Below, one piece after another: positions 1 through 9,074 of a DNA stretch of 64,000 bases. The notes under the pieces are model-generated. The model saw only the letters and a program-made list of their open reading frames with translations. It was not told the origin of the DNA and made no database searches. How positions within the stretch are numbered: position 1 is the stretch's first letter; every line of letters starts with the position of its first letter. The DNA is from Opitutia bacterium (GTDB lineage Bacteria; Verrucomicrobiota; Verrucomicrobiia; Opitutales; Opitutaceae): contig JACPIT010000005.1 of NCBI GenBank assembly GCA_016187945.1, positions 1,364,001 to 1,428,000 on the forward strand, written 5' to 3'. Made by a program: the position numbers and the translations under genes.

Positions 1-616
1 TGACGATGTTGGCGGTGACGGCGCCCGCGGTGCCGCCATTGCCGATCTGCAGCGCGCCGGACGCGATGGTGATTGCGCCGCTGAGATTCATGGGAGCGCC
101 GGTCCAGGCACCGAGGGTGACGTTGCCGGTCAGGATCGTGGTGCCGGTGCCTTGCTGACGAATCTCGCCGGTGCCGTCGATGTTGGAGCTGAAGATGAAA
201 TCGTTGGAGTGGTTGAAGCGCAGAAACGCCCGGTCCATATACACCAGATACGAGGCGAGGGAACCGGTGGTGCCACCGTCGCCGATCTGAAGGATGGTGT
301 AGGCGTAGAGGCTTGTGCTGCCGGTATAGGTGTTGGCGCCGGAGAAGGTGACGGTGCGGAGTTCCGATTGGACGCTGACATTGCCATCGCCGCTGATGAC
401 CCCGGCCTGATTGGCGTTGGAGTAGCCGGTCGGCAGAACGATGCGAAGGGTCTGCCCGGAGGAGACGGAATAAGTCGCCATGTTATAGATGTCGTGACCC
501 CAGAAGGTGACCGAGGGCGCGACGGAGTCGTAGACGACTTGGGAGAAAAGCAGCGACGGCGCGGCGAGAATCGCGAAAACGAACGGGCGGAGGCGAAGGG
601 AGTGTGGCAGACGCAT
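1..616 (-). CDS. Secreted autotransporter-type beta-strand repeat protein, N-terminal part
   Basis: Only the first 205 codons lie in the window; the gene runs off the left edge. The ATG at 614-616 is followed by a good signal peptide (basic start, hydrophobic core FVFAILAAPSLLF, likely cut near residue 25). The mature part shows passenger-type repeats: TFSGANTYTGST, LQIGDGG, ILTGNVTLG, LQIGNGG. These match the autotransporter-associated beta-strand repeat (PATR) found in large extracellular beta-helix proteins. In Verrucomicrobia many such proteins end in a PEP-CTERM anchor, but the C-terminus is not visible here. Function is probably surface or matrix structure; no enzyme motif is seen. It is divergent from the kinase gene at 735. 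Confidence 0.8.
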   Translation of the reverse strand, partial: MRLPHSLRLRPFVFAILAAPSLLFSQVVYDSVAPSVTFWGHDIYNMATYSVSSGQTLRIVLPTGYSNANQAGVISGDGNVSVQSELRTVTFSGANTYTGSTSLYAYTILQIGDGGTTGSLASYLVYMDRAFLRFNHSNDFIFSSNIDGTGEIRQQGTGTTILTGNVTLGAWTGAPMNLSGAITIASGALQIGNGGTAGAVTANIV

Positions 617-734
617 CGTGCGCGAGTGCGTGGCAGCGAACGGGCCGGGGCAAACGGGCAAACCTAGTAAAACTACCGGGTTTGCCGGACACCCCGGGCT
701 TGCAGCGCGCGCGACGGCGTTTGTCAGTGGAGGC

Positions 735-2750
735 ATGACACCCCGGCGCTTTCCCTCCCGACTGATTCTCGCGGCGGGACTGGCGTTGGTGATCGCCGGG
801 CTGGGCTGGCTGGTCTTTGTCGTCGCCGGCAGCCGCACCGGCATGCAATTGCTGCCGGGCGCCAACGGGACCGTGGGATCGTTCATCGAAGAAAGTCCGC
901 GACTCGGGATCGACGACGTGAGTCGGCTTTCTCGCGATCGCTGGCAGCCGTGGGACGGGCGGGACTATCTCAAGAGCCCGCATGGCGGCGTGCTGTGGAT
1001 GCGGGTAACCTTGCGCAATCCCTCCTCCGAAACGCAGACCGGCGTGTTGGCGGATTCGGAATATTTTACCGACTGGGTGGAGGCCTGGCTGCCGGGCGAT
1101 GCGGGCGGCGCGAACTGGAGTCATCGCTTCGCCGGCGAAGCGCGGCCCGGTGCGCAGAAAGCGATCTGGAGCCGCACGGCGGCCTTCCTGGTGTCGGTGC
1201 CGGCAGGAGCGGAGCGCGTGATCTATTTGCGCGCCACCGACCACTACTACGCTTACCTGCGGTTGCACTGGTGGCCGCGCGCGGAGGACTTTTTCGCCGC
1301 CCAAACGCGGGAGTTGCTCGCGGAAGTGATGTGTCTCGGCGGCCTGCTGGCCCTCGTGCTCTACAACCTCGCATTGTGGGCGCGGCTGCGTTTCCCCGAC
1401 ACGGGTTACTATGTCGGCTATGCGGCGTCGGCCGGCGGTTTCAATTTCGTATCGAACGGCGGCCTCGCTTGGCTCGGTTTGCCGGCCGGATCGCCGGCCA
1501 AGGAAATGCTCGTGGTCGCGACGCTGGCGACCAGCGGCGTGTTCCTCGTGCAATTCACCCGGACCTTTCTGGATTCACCCGCGTCCGCCGCGCGGGCGGA
1601 CCGGCTGCTGGTCTGGCTGCGTCGCGGATTGGTCGCGCTGCTGTGCGGTGTGCCGTTGATGCCGTGGATGACCGGCCTCGGCTGGCTGGCGGCGACGATC
1701 CTGACGCTGACGGTGACCCACGTGGCGCTCTTGACGGTAGCTCTGCTGGCCTGGCGTCGGGGCATGGGGCAGGCGCGGTTTTTCATCGCGGCGTTCGGTC
1801 TGCTTTTTCTCGGGGCGCTGCCGGCGGTCGTGACCTGGCTGCTGGGCGACATCCTCGCCGGCGCGGCGCGCGGGCTGCTTGCGGGGTCGTTGCTGGAAAT
1901 GCTGCTGCTCTCGTTCGCCGTGGCCGATCGCTTTGCCCGGCTTCAGCGCGAGCGCGCCGAAGCGCAGCAACGCCTGGTCGAGGAGGCCGAGCAGCGTCGC
2001 GCGATGCAGGAAGCCTATGCGGACGAGCTCCGGCTCGAGGTGGACGAACGCACGCGCGAATTGCAGACGGCCAACGCGGACAAGGACCGGATGCTCACGC
2101 TGCTCGGTCACGACCTGCGCAGTCCGCTCACGGCGATGACACAGACCGCCGAGCAGTTGCGCCGCCCGGGCGAATCGAGTTCGCCCGCGCAATTGTTTGC
2201 CGGGGAAGTCGCGGACGCCGGGCGGCAGATGTTGCTGCTGATCGAGGACGTGGTGCTCTGGTCGCGCCTGCGCGTCGGCGACACGCCGACGCGCGGCTGG
2301 CATGACGCCGGACTCGTGGTCAACCAGGCCGTGCGACTGCATCGCGCGCAGGCGGACCGGCGGCACGTCGAGATTGCGCTGACGCTGACGCCGGGCCACG
2401 CGGTGCAAACCGATCTCGTGCTCGCGCAGGCGCTGCTGCGCAACCTCGTCGGCAACGCCGTGAAGTTCGCCCGCACGCGCGTGACCGTGAGAGTCGAGCG
2501 CGCGGGCGACGCGATGCGCTACACGGTGTGCGACGATGGTCCGGGCCTGCCGCCGGCCGTGCTGGAGCGATTGCGCACGGGGGGAGCGACGGGCGAGGAG
2601 CGCGGCTTCGGGCTGCGGCTGTGCCGGGAAATCGCTGCGTCGCTCGGCGTGATGATCGCGGTCGGGTCGCTACCGGGCGGCGGCACTGAGTTGGGCATTG
2701 CGCTGCCGGCCCGTGTGGCGTCCAAACCACCGATGGAGGTGCAGCCATGA
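735..2750 (+). CDS. 7TM-DISM sensor histidine kinase
   Basis: Membrane histidine kinase of 671 aa. An N-terminal TM segment is followed by an extracytoplasmic region resembling the 7TMR-DISM extracellular domain, a block of about seven hydrophobic helices (roughly residues 195-395), and a coiled coil (about 400-445). The HisKA H-box is LLGHDLRSPL with His459. The ATPase domain has N-box LRNLVGNAVKFA, G1 DDGPGLP and G2 GFGLRL. ATG 735 was chosen because GGAGG lies just upstream (729-733) and a TM helix follows; an upstream in-frame ATG at 618 would add about 39 residues of low-quality sequence. The stop overlaps the next gene by 4 bases (ATGA), so kinase and regulator are an operon and very likely a cognate pair. 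The ligand is unknown; DISM domains often resemble carbohydrate-binding folds. Confidence 0.9.
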   Translation: MTPRRFPSRLILAAGLALVIAGLGWLVFVVAGSRTGMQLLPGANGTVGSFIEESPRLGIDDVSRLSRDRWQPWDGRDYLKSPHGGVLWMRVTLRNPSSETQTGVLADSEYFTDWVEAWLPGDAGGANWSHRFAGEARPGAQKAIWSRTAAFLVSVPAGAERVIYLRATDHYYAYLRLHWWPRAEDFFAAQTRELLAEVMCLGGLLALVLYNLALWARLRFPDTGYYVGYAASAGGFNFVSNGGLAWLGLPAGSPAKEMLVVATLATSGVFLVQFTRTFLDSPASAARADRLLVWLRRGLVALLCGVPLMPWMTGLGWLAATILTLTVTHVALLTVALLAWRRGMGQARFFIAAFGLLFLGALPAVVTWLLGDILAGAARGLLAGSLLEMLLLSFAVADRFARLQRERAEAQQRLVEEAEQRRAMQEAYADELRLEVDERTRELQTANADKDRMLTLLGHDLRSPLTAMTQTAEQLRRPGESSSPAQLFAGEVADAGRQMLLLIEDVVLWSRLRVGDTPTRGWHDAGLVVNQAVRLHRAQADRRHVEIALTLTPGHAVQTDLVLAQALLRNLVGNAVKFARTRVTVRVERAGDAMRYTVCDDGPGLPPAVLERLRTGGATGEERGFGLRLCREIAASLGVMIAVGSLPGGGTELGIALPARVASKPPMEVQP

Positions 2751-3394
2751 GTCCCGCGGCGACCAAGGCGCGCGTGCGCACGCTGGTGGTGGAGGATCAG
2801 GGAATGTTTCGCGCGTTTCTCTTGCGCTGGCTGGACGAGCAGCCGGCGTTCGTGGTCGTGGGCGCGACCGCCTCGGCCGAGGAAGGACTGCAACTCGCCG
2901 AGGAATGCCGGCCGGAGTTGCTGCTGGTCGACCTGCATCTGCCCGGGATGGATGGCTTGGATTTCGTGCGCGCCGTGCGGCAGGGCCGGCCCGAGGTGCG
3001 TTCGTTGATTCTGACTTCGCTGACCGATCCGCTCGCCGTGACGCGCATTCGCGAAAGCGGCGTCGAGGGCTATTTGGAAAAGGACGCGTCGCCGGAAGAG
3101 CTCGCCGAGGCGGTGCATGAGGTGGCGGCGGGCCGCTCGTTTTTTTCGCGCCGATTCCGCGAAACGCTCGCGCGCGAAGGCGCCAAGGCGCTGGCCGTCG
3201 GGAAAATCTTGTCCCGACGCGAGCAACAGGTGCTGACCCATGTGCTCAGTGGAAAAACCAACCGCGAGATTGCCGACATAATCGGCATCAGCGCGCGCAC
3301 GGTGGATTTTCATCGGGCCAACGTCATGGCGAAGCTCGGCGCGACGAACGTCACCGAGCTCTTCACCAACGCCCACCGGCACGGGTTGGTCTGA
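2747..3394 (+). CDS. NarL/FixJ-type response regulator
   Basis: Two-domain response regulator of 215 aa. The receiver has an acidic pocket (E16, D17), the phosphoacceptor Asp62 in LLVDLHLPGMDG, and a Lys in YLEKDAS. The C-terminal LuxR-type helix-turn-helix (about 153-213) contains LSRREQQVL, GKTNREIADIIGIS and ARTVDFHR. Start and stop overlap with the kinase (ATGA) indicates translational coupling. It should act as a transcription factor driven by the upstream 7TM-DISM kinase. Target genes cannot be read from the sequence. Confidence 0.93.
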   Translation: MSPAATKARVRTLVVEDQGMFRAFLLRWLDEQPAFVVVGATASAEEGLQLAEECRPELLLVDLHLPGMDGLDFVRAVRQGRPEVRSLILTSLTDPLAVTRIRESGVEGYLEKDASPEELAEAVHEVAAGRSFFSRRFRETLAREGAKALAVGKILSRREQQVLTHVLSGKTNREIADIIGISARTVDFHRANVMAKLGATNVTELFTNAHRHGLV

Positions 3395-3423
3395 AGCACC
3401 TGTTCGGATATTGCGTGCCGATC

Positions 3424-3500
3424 GGTAGGGCGAGTCCTCCGGACGAGCCGAAAGGGCGCAGCGTCGATCAACGGCTCACCGGGGACGGTTCGCCCTACCC
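3424..3500. repeat. REP-like inverted pair, GTAGGGCGA class
   Basis: The element begins GTAGGGCGAGTCCTCCGGAC and ends in the inverse complement of its head (TTCGCCCTAC). It lies between the convergent response regulator and CobW-type genes, where it may also form a transcript-end hairpin. It belongs to the group of GTAG-headed palindromes seen across this window. Confidence 0.7.
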
Positions 3501-3538
3501 AAGGCGCATGGCCACACATCCTGTTTTCGGATGGGTTC

Positions 3539-5083
3539 TCAGGCCAGACAGGCTTTGAAGCCTTCGGTCAGGGCGGCGCGGTCGAGGTTCTTGCCGATGA
3601 AGACGAGCGTGTTCGTGCGGTTCTCGTCGGTCTTCCACTCGCGGTCGAATTTCGCGTCGAAGAGCATGTGCACGCCTTGGAACACGAGGCGCTTGTTCGT
3701 GCCTTTCACGCAGAGCACGCCCTTCATGCGGTAGATGTCGCCGCCTTTGGTTTTGAGCAGCTCGCTGATCCAGTCGTTGAGCTTCTTGCCGTCGAGGTCG
3801 CCGGGGACGCTGATGCCGACGGAGGAGACTTCCTCGTCGTGCGAGTGCTCGTGGCGGAAGGTGCGGTCCCAGGAGTATTTCGTGAACTCCATCTCGGAAG
3901 CGCCCGCAAGCGGGCTGCCCACAGGGCGGTAGAAATGGGTGGGGACGTCGTGGCCGGTGAAGATCAGGTAACGGCCGGCGGTGGCGATCGGCACTTTGAA
4001 CTTGCCGTATTCGTTCGCGAGCTTGAGGCGATTGAGTTTCGCACCGACGGTGAGCGCTTCACCGGGGAGGACGATGTTTTCCCAGTCGGAATACGTCTGC
4101 ACCGTGGCGTTGATGGCGGCGGTGAGCTCGGCTTCTGAGGCGAACTGTGGGTCAGCGGGCTTGCCCGCGCTCGAACTCGCGGAAGTGGACCCGACGTTGC
4201 GATCGGACGAGGCGCGCGCGAGCGCGCTGCCTACAGGCAGCACGACGACGTCGAGTTCGTTGTGGTTGTGGCCGCAGTCGGGGCCGCACTCGTGGTCGTG
4301 TTCGCCGTGCGAGTGATCGTGGTGCGCGTGCGCGTGGCCGTGATGAGCGTCGGCTTCGGCGTGGTCGTGGCCGATTTCGATTTCGTGGACGCCGGGTTGG
4401 AGTTCGTAGCCGCCGGCCCACTCGAACGGGTATTCCATTTCGAGGAACTGCGGGTCGACTTCGACGGCGCGCTCGAGCCTGAAGCCGCCGAGGCCGAGCA
4501 CGCGGTCGATCGGGAGTTCGGCGTTTTGCGTGCGATAGACTTTCGCGACGGCGTTGATGCGGCGGAGGCGTTGCTCGAGCGCGGCGAGCTCGGCGGCGGA
4601 GATGAGGTCGGTTTTGTTGAGGAGGATGACGTCGGCGAAGGCGACCTGCTTGAGCGCCTCGGGCGAATCGTCGAGGTGGAGCAGGATGTGTTTCGCGTCG
4701 ACGACGGTGACGATGCCGTCGAGGGAGAATTGCTCGCGCATTTCCGGGTCGGTAAAGAAGGTCTGGGCAACGGGCGCGGGGTTGGCGAGGCCGGTGGTCT
4801 CGATGAGGATGGCGTCGAGGCGATCCTTGCGCTTCATGAGGCGCGCGAGGATGCGGAGGAGATCGCCGCGGACGGTGCAGCAGATGCACCCGTTGTTCAT
4901 CTCGAAAATTTCCTCGTCGCTCTGGATGACGAGTTGGTTGTCCACGCCGACCTCGCCGAATTCGTTTTCGATGACGGCGATCTTTTTGCCGTGCTGCTCG
5001 GTGAGGATGCGGTTGAGCAGGGTGGTTTTGCCGGCGCCGAGGAAGCCGGTGAGGACGGTGACGGGAATGGGAGCGTTGGCCAT
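3539..5083 (-). CDS. CobW/ZNG-type GTP-dependent metal chaperone, His-rich
   Basis: P-loop GTPase of 514 aa in the CobW/COG0523 family, whose members deliver zinc or cobalt to metalloproteins. The Walker A motif is GFLGAGKTT (13-21), the metal-binding motif CxCC is C66-I-C68-C69, and NKTD is the guanine-specificity motif. A His/Asp/Cys-rich stretch (roughly residues 245-285, with [17 protein letters not shown]) is typical of zinc-handling members. A CobW C-terminal domain follows, ending near FIGKNLD. At 514 aa it is longer than the usual 320-420. Part of the excess is two Ser/Ala/Gly-rich inserts whose DNA is REP-like (about 3896-3926 and 4147-4240). No Zur-type operator was recognised. No clear Shine-Dalgarno precedes the ATG. 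Confidence 0.92.
   Translation of the reverse strand: MANAPIPVTVLTGFLGAGKTTLLNRILTEQHGKKIAVIENEFGEVGVDNQLVIQSDEEIFEMNNGCICCTVRGDLLRILARLMKRKDRLDAILIETTGLANPAPVAQTFFTDPEMREQFSLDGIVTVVDAKHILLHLDDSPEALKQVAFADVILLNKTDLISAAELAALEQRLRRINAVAKVYRTQNAELPIDRVLGLGGFRLERAVEVDPQFLEMEYPFEWAGGYELQPGVHEIEIGHDHAEADAHHGHAHAHHDHSHGEHDHECGPDCGHNHNELDVVVLPVGSALARASSDRNVGSTSASSSAGKPADPQFASEAELTAAINATVQTYSDWENIVLPGEALTVGAKLNRLKLANEYGKFKVPIATAGRYLIFTGHDVPTHFYRPVGSPLAGASEMEFTKYSWDRTFRHEHSHDEEVSSVGISVPGDLDGKKLNDWISELLKTKGGDIYRMKGVLCVKGTNKRLVFQGVHMLFDAKFDREWKTDENRTNTLVFIGKNLDRAALTEGFKACLA
3896..3926 (-). repeat. REP-like palindrome inside the CobW-type gene (copy 1)
   Basis: On the coding strand it reads CTGTGGGCAGCCCGCTTGCG followed by GGCGC, a hairpin of CCCGC and GCGGG, and encodes [10 protein letters not shown]. 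It resembles the second intragenic copy, whose product contains [10 protein letters not shown]. This suggests one mobile palindrome class tolerated in frame. Confidence 0.6.
4147..4240 (-). repeat. REP-like inverted pair inside the CobW-type gene (copy 2)
   Basis: On the coding strand it starts CTGTAGGCAGCGCGCTCGCG and closes with GCGGGCAAGCCCGCTGACCC and ACAG, so two inward-facing heads flank a short spacer. It encodes a low-complexity Ala/Ser/Gly insert just after the His-rich loop. The reading frame is kept. Confidence 0.6.
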
Positions 5084-5163
5084 GTCGGAGGACTGAGAAC
5101 AGAAGACAGAGGACAGAAAGTCCGCCGTGGCAAGCGGGGCTTGCGTCGCGACCGCGCGGCGCT

Positions 5164-7848
5164 TCAAGCGCGCGCAGCGCCGCGGCGGACGCTGAGTGCC
5201 CGCACCCAGGCGGCGAGCGCCAGCACGAGCGCCGTGAACACGCCGACTGCGATCGCCAGCGCCGCCGCGCCGCGCAGGTCGACGTGCGGTGCGTGACGGA
5301 CCAGGCGCCACGTGCCGCAAGCCACTGCGCCGAGCGTGCCGAGCACGAGCGAAATGAAACCGACGAACTTCGCGACCGTCGCGGCGAGCGCGGCGATGAC
5401 GACGAGGCGGGCGGGGTCGCGTTTCGCCGCATGTTGCCGGAGATAGAACAGATGGATCGCATCTTCGATCCAGTCGGCGCCGGCGGCGAGCGCGAGCAGG
5501 AGCACGACGCCGCGGGGCGGCGAAAATCCCGCGACGGTGAACGCCGCTTCGCGCATCCAATCGAGCGGCGGCGGCGCCCACGGCGTCCAGCGGAGGAACA
5601 GCCAGAAACCGAATCCGAGCACGGCGCCGTAAACCGGGACGAACCCCACGATGTCGCGCCACAGCGCTTCGCGGATGGCGCTGTGAAGGCGGCGCAGCGC
5701 GGCAGCGGACGAGGTCGCGTCGTCGCGCCACGAGAGCAGCAGGCGCGAGTGCCAGTCGTCGAGCAGCGCGCGCGGGCGCCAGGCGAATTGCAGGGCGACG
5801 ATCGACGGGAGTCGGATGCTGCCCATCGGTTCGCCCACCCACGCGAACGAGCGCACGAGGTAGCCCAGCGCGAGCCAGAGCAGCAGCAGCGGACCGGCGA
5901 TCGCCGAGTGCGAGGCCGGCAGGGCGTTCGGCTGCGGCGCGATCCCGAGGAGCGCGAGCAGGGCGCGACCCGCGAGCGGAACGATGAGCGCCGCCGCGAG
6001 CCCGAGCGGCACGGCGCTGAGTGCGAACCATGCGTTCGCGTCGCGCCGACGATCGAGCAGCGCGCTGGCGACGACCGCGGCGGCACCCGCGAGCGCGGCC
6101 ATCGACCAGCGTGCGAAGGGACACTCGTCCGGTCGCAACCAATCGCAGCCGCCGCCGGGGTTGCGCGTCGCGAGCCAGAGTTTGGCGACCATGACGCCGA
6201 TGCCGACGACCGCGAAGACGACGCCGAGCGCGCGCGTCCAGTAAACGGCATCGCGCGTGGCTTGCGCGGCCGGTTCGCGTCCGGGGGTGACGGTGCCGGC
6301 GGCGAGCGCGTGGTTCAACCGGCTCTCGAGCCAATCGACGAACACGAAGCCAAACGCGGCCGCGAGGCCGAGCCAGAGCGGAAACGCGAGCGGATGCGGC
6401 GCAAAAAACTGCGCGCAAGCACCGAGGCCGGTCGCGGCGAATGCACCCCAGCACGCGGTCCACAGCGCTCCGCCGCCTTTGCCGGGCGGCCAGGCGTGCG
6501 GCTCGAGCGGGCACGAGAGGAGCGGGCGCGTGACTTCGCTCGGCGCGGCGCGTTGCACGTGGGCGTAGAGGTTGGGCGGCAGCGGGCGATCCGGATATTT
6601 TTCGTAATACTCGGCGACGGACGGGTGCACGGCTTCGTAGATCGTCTCGAGTGCAAACGCCTCGCGCGGTTTCTCGCCGGCGAGCAACGCTTCGCTCGGG
6701 ACGATGGCGCGGTAACGGCGTTTGAGGCGGAGCAGGTGCATCGCGAACGGCGCGGCGAAACGCGCGTAGGAATCCGTCGGGTGCGGCGACGGGCACGCCG
6801 GCGTGGCGACGGGCCGGTCGGATTTCAGCACGAGGCCGGCGTCGCACGCACCTTCGAGGAGCCAGCGAAACGGCGCCTGCGCGAGCGTGTTGCAGTCGTA
6901 GCCGCCGCCGATGTTCGAGTGCGCGCCGACGAACCAGCGCTGGTCGATCTTGCGGCGCCACATCGCGCGGGCCTGCTTCCATTTCGTCTCGGCGGCGCGG
7001 CGCTCGTCCTCATCGAGGCCGCGGACGAGTTCGTCTTCGCTGGCGGAGGAGCCATAGTAGGCGACGAAGGGCGTGTGTTGAAAACTAGCGCGGTTTTCGT
7101 GGATCGCGAGCGCGTGCCGGCAGTTTTGAATCAGCGTCGTCGGACGCATATTGTGGTGCAGCGCGACGTGGCTGCGCACGCCGGGGATCGCGAGCGCATC
7201 GAGGCCCATCGCGCCAACGGTGTCGTAGACGCCGAGGTAAGTGATGCGCACGCGGCGCGACCACGCGACGAGCAGCTCCTCGGTGGGGCTGAGGATGCCG
7301 GGCAACCGCGGTTGCATCGCCCACGGATCGGAGGCCAATTCGCTGAGTTGGCGGAAGGGCGGGCGCTCGGTGGCGACGTGGTCCCACGCGCTGCGGCGCT
7401 GTTCGCGCTCGCGGCCGAGCAGGCAATAGGCCTGCCAGAGTTGTTTGACGGAGATCGGCGAGCCGCGGCGCAACAGGCCGCAACGACCGATGAAACCGAC
7501 GAGCGAGCGCGCGGTGTAGGCGCCGCGCGAAAAACCGAAAACGAAGATATCGTCGGCGACGTAGGATTTCCCCTCGCCCGAGTCGTTGAAGTGTTCGACG
7601 AGCCAGTTGTAGGCCTCGCGGACGTTCTCCTCGAGGCCGATGCCGAAACCGCCGCCGGTCACGCCGTCGAGCAGGCCGTTGCCGACGCCTTCGTCGTAGT
7701 AGAGCAACTGGCAGACTTCGCCCGCGGCGCCGGGCGCGAGGTCGTCGTTGATCGCGAGATCGTAGTGATGCGAGACGTTGGTGCTGTCGTCGCGGTTGTT
7801 CCAAGTGCCGTCGAGGCACACGACGAGTCGCTGGCGTGGCGTGTTCAT
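5164..7848 (-). CDS. DUF2235 alpha/beta hydrolase with C-terminal membrane domain
   Basis: Protein of 894 aa. The N-terminal half is a DUF2235 domain, the fold shared with T6SS phospholipase effectors of the Tle1 type. It has the opening [11 protein letters not shown], the nucleophile elbow GFSRG with Ser107, and the later block [10 protein letters not shown]. The C-terminal half (from about residue 470) carries several hydrophobic segments, so the protein is probably membrane-anchored. No T6SS genes, immunity gene or VgrG/PAAR partner are nearby, so an effector role is not supported here; a housekeeping or self-acting lipase is equally possible. Start is ATG 7848; no strong Shine-Dalgarno is seen. 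A very long antisense frame overlaps it but is a GC-rich shadow. Confidence 0.85.
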   Translation of the reverse strand: MNTPRQRLVVCLDGTWNNRDDSTNVSHHYDLAINDDLAPGAAGEVCQLLYYDEGVGNGLLDGVTGGGFGIGLEENVREAYNWLVEHFNDSGEGKSYVADDIFVFGFSRGAYTARSLVGFIGRCGLLRRGSPISVKQLWQAYCLLGREREQRRSAWDHVATERPPFRQLSELASDPWAMQPRLPGILSPTEELLVAWSRRVRITYLGVYDTVGAMGLDALAIPGVRSHVALHHNMRPTTLIQNCRHALAIHENRASFQHTPFVAYYGSSASEDELVRGLDEDERRAAETKWKQARAMWRRKIDQRWFVGAHSNIGGGYDCNTLAQAPFRWLLEGACDAGLVLKSDRPVATPACPSPHPTDSYARFAAPFAMHLLRLKRRYRAIVPSEALLAGEKPREAFALETIYEAVHPSVAEYYEKYPDRPLPPNLYAHVQRAAPSEVTRPLLSCPLEPHAWPPGKGGGALWTACWGAFAATGLGACAQFFAPHPLAFPLWLGLAAAFGFVFVDWLESRLNHALAAGTVTPGREPAAQATRDAVYWTRALGVVFAVVGIGVMVAKLWLATRNPGGGCDWLRPDECPFARWSMAALAGAAAVVASALLDRRRDANAWFALSAVPLGLAAALIVPLAGRALLALLGIAPQPNALPASHSAIAGPLLLLWLALGYLVRSFAWVGEPMGSIRLPSIVALQFAWRPRALLDDWHSRLLLSWRDDATSSAAALRRLHSAIREALWRDIVGFVPVYGAVLGFGFWLFLRWTPWAPPPLDWMREAAFTVAGFSPPRGVVLLLALAAGADWIEDAIHLFYLRQHAAKRDPARLVVIAALAATVAKFVGFISLVLGTLGAVACGTWRLVRHAPHVDLRGAAALAIAVGVFTALVLALAAWVRALSVRRGAARA

Positions 7849-7959
7849 GGCGTGGTGCGAAGTTGCGCGGCCCGTGCGGCCGGACGCTAGCGCGGCACGT
7901 TGAGGAGGGAAGCCCGGAATCGCATTGCCGCAGGCGCGGTGGCGCGACGAACTGGAGCG

Positions 7960-8199
7960 ATGTCATCCGCTTTGCCGCCGCTGCCGCACGAACCCAAGCC
8001 GGGCCTGTATCGCCACTACAAGGGCAACGAGTATCGCGTGCTCGGACTGGCGCGGCACTCGGAGACGCGGGAGACGTTCGTCGTCTATCAAGCGCTCTAC
8101 GGCGAGCGCGGCACGTGGGTGCGGCCGGCGGCGATGTTTGTCGAGACGGTTGATGTCGCGGGGAAACGCGTGGCGCGGTTCGCGCGGGTGGGCGATTGA
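7960..8199 (+). CDS. DUF1653 domain protein
   Basis: Small protein of 79 aa that is almost entirely a DUF1653 domain: GLYRHYKGNEYRVLG, HSETRETFVVYQALYG, GTWVRPAAMF, VARFARV. The family is widespread and of unknown function, usually a stand-alone small cytoplasmic protein. ATG 7960 was chosen because GGAG lies 2-6 bases before it; the frame is open upstream but without similarity. It is divergent from the DUF2235 gene and convergent with the PEP-CTERM gene. Confidence 0.88.
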   Translation: MSSALPPLPHEPKPGLYRHYKGNEYRVLGLARHSETRETFVVYQALYGERGTWVRPAAMFVETVDVAGKRVARFARVGD

Positions 8200-8226
8200 G
8201 ACACGCGCGCGCCGTGCGCGGGCAAG

Positions 8227-8253
8227 AAAAAGCCCGCACGTTGCCGTGCGGGC
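8227..8253 (-). terminator. Rho-independent terminator of the PEP-CTERM gene
   Basis: A perfect 9-bp stem (8232-8240 with 8245-8253) and 4-base loop is followed on the minus strand by a run of five T. It lies 25-50 bases past the stop of the PEP-CTERM gene at 8278-9027. Confidence 0.85.
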
Positions 8254-8277
8254 GGTGCATGAAAGCGGAAGCGGGAC

Positions 8278-9027
8278 TCAGGCTTTAACCGGAACGAGCG
8301 CGAGCGCGGATTGTTCCTGGCGGCGGCGATACTGGCGCAGGATCACGAGGCCGAGGATCAGCACGGCGCCGATGCCGGCGGCGGCGGTGGCGGGCTCGGG
8401 AACGGGAGCGAGATCGACGACGATTTGGGAGAAGCCCCAGTCCGTGCCGGCCGGAGCATAGGCGGAGCTGGAGGTGGCTTGGAGATTAGCAAAGGAGGAG
8501 ATGCCGCTCGCGGTGTAGGCGGCACCCCACTGGAAATTGTCAGCTCCGTCGATCAACTGGAGCTTCACGTTCGAGCTGCTGTTCAGGAGGACCAACGCAT
8601 AGGTCTTGGTGGCATTCAGCTCGGTGGCGTTAAGCGTGAGCTGGTAGTCGTAACCGAGGTAGTCGATGGGGCCATCGATCGGATCCGTGTATTGGTAGGT
8701 AGTAAAGCTGGAGACACCGGGCACGGCGAGGACGTTGCTATCGAGGAGAGTCGTCGCGCGATTGTTTGCGGTGTCCCATTCGGCGAAATACCAAGTGACG
8801 TTAGTGGCCGATGCGCCCGCGGTGCGGACGAAACGATACGTCATCGATTGCACGCCGAGCACATGCGTGAACGTCTGCGTATACGCTTTGCCGCTGCCAC
8901 CGCTGATGTCAGAGCCGGTGTAGTCGGAGATCGTTTCGAAAGTCGTGAGCTGGGCAAAGGCGGCGACGGAGGCGCCGGCGAACGCCGCGAGCGCGGCGAG
9001 GAGGCGGAGATGATGCGGGGCTTTCAT
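8278..9027 (-). CDS. PEP-CTERM sorted secreted protein
   Basis: Secreted protein of 249 aa. The signal peptide (1-25, ending ASVAAFAQ) leads a Thr/Ser-rich beta-type domain without recognised catalytic residues. The C-terminus has the tripartite sorting signal: VPEPATA, a hydrophobic helix (about 215-232) and a basic tail (RQYRRRQ). Such proteins are cut and anchored by exosortase, and an exosortase gene lies immediately upstream on the same strand, 47 bases away. Shared transcription with it is possible. A terminator follows. The role is probably in cell surface or exopolysaccharide matrix. Confidence 0.9.
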   Translation of the reverse strand: MKAPHHLRLLAALAAFAGASVAAFAQLTTFETISDYTGSDISGGSGKAYTQTFTHVLGVQSMTYRFVRTAGASATNVTWYFAEWDTANNRATTLLDSNVLAVPGVSSFTTYQYTDPIDGPIDYLGYDYQLTLNATELNATKTYALVLLNSSSNVKLQLIDGADNFQWGAAYTASGISSFANLQATSSSAYAPAGTDWGFSQIVVDLAPVPEPATAAAGIGAVLILGLVILRQYRRRQEQSALALVPVKA

Positions 9028-9074
9028 GCGGTAAACACCCTACGTCTGTCTGGGAGTTTGACGCAATGCCAAAC

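Noticed and set aside
3539-6982. 1147-codon frame joining the CobW-type protein with upstream DNA
   Set aside because: The extension runs through the DUF2235 gene in another frame and is Arg/Ala-rich; the GTPase begins at ATG 5083.
5284-7890. Long plus-strand frame of 868 codons antisense to the DUF2235 gene
   Set aside because: Arg/Ala/Glu-rich low-complexity product typical of GC-rich shadows; the opposite strand has clear family motifs.
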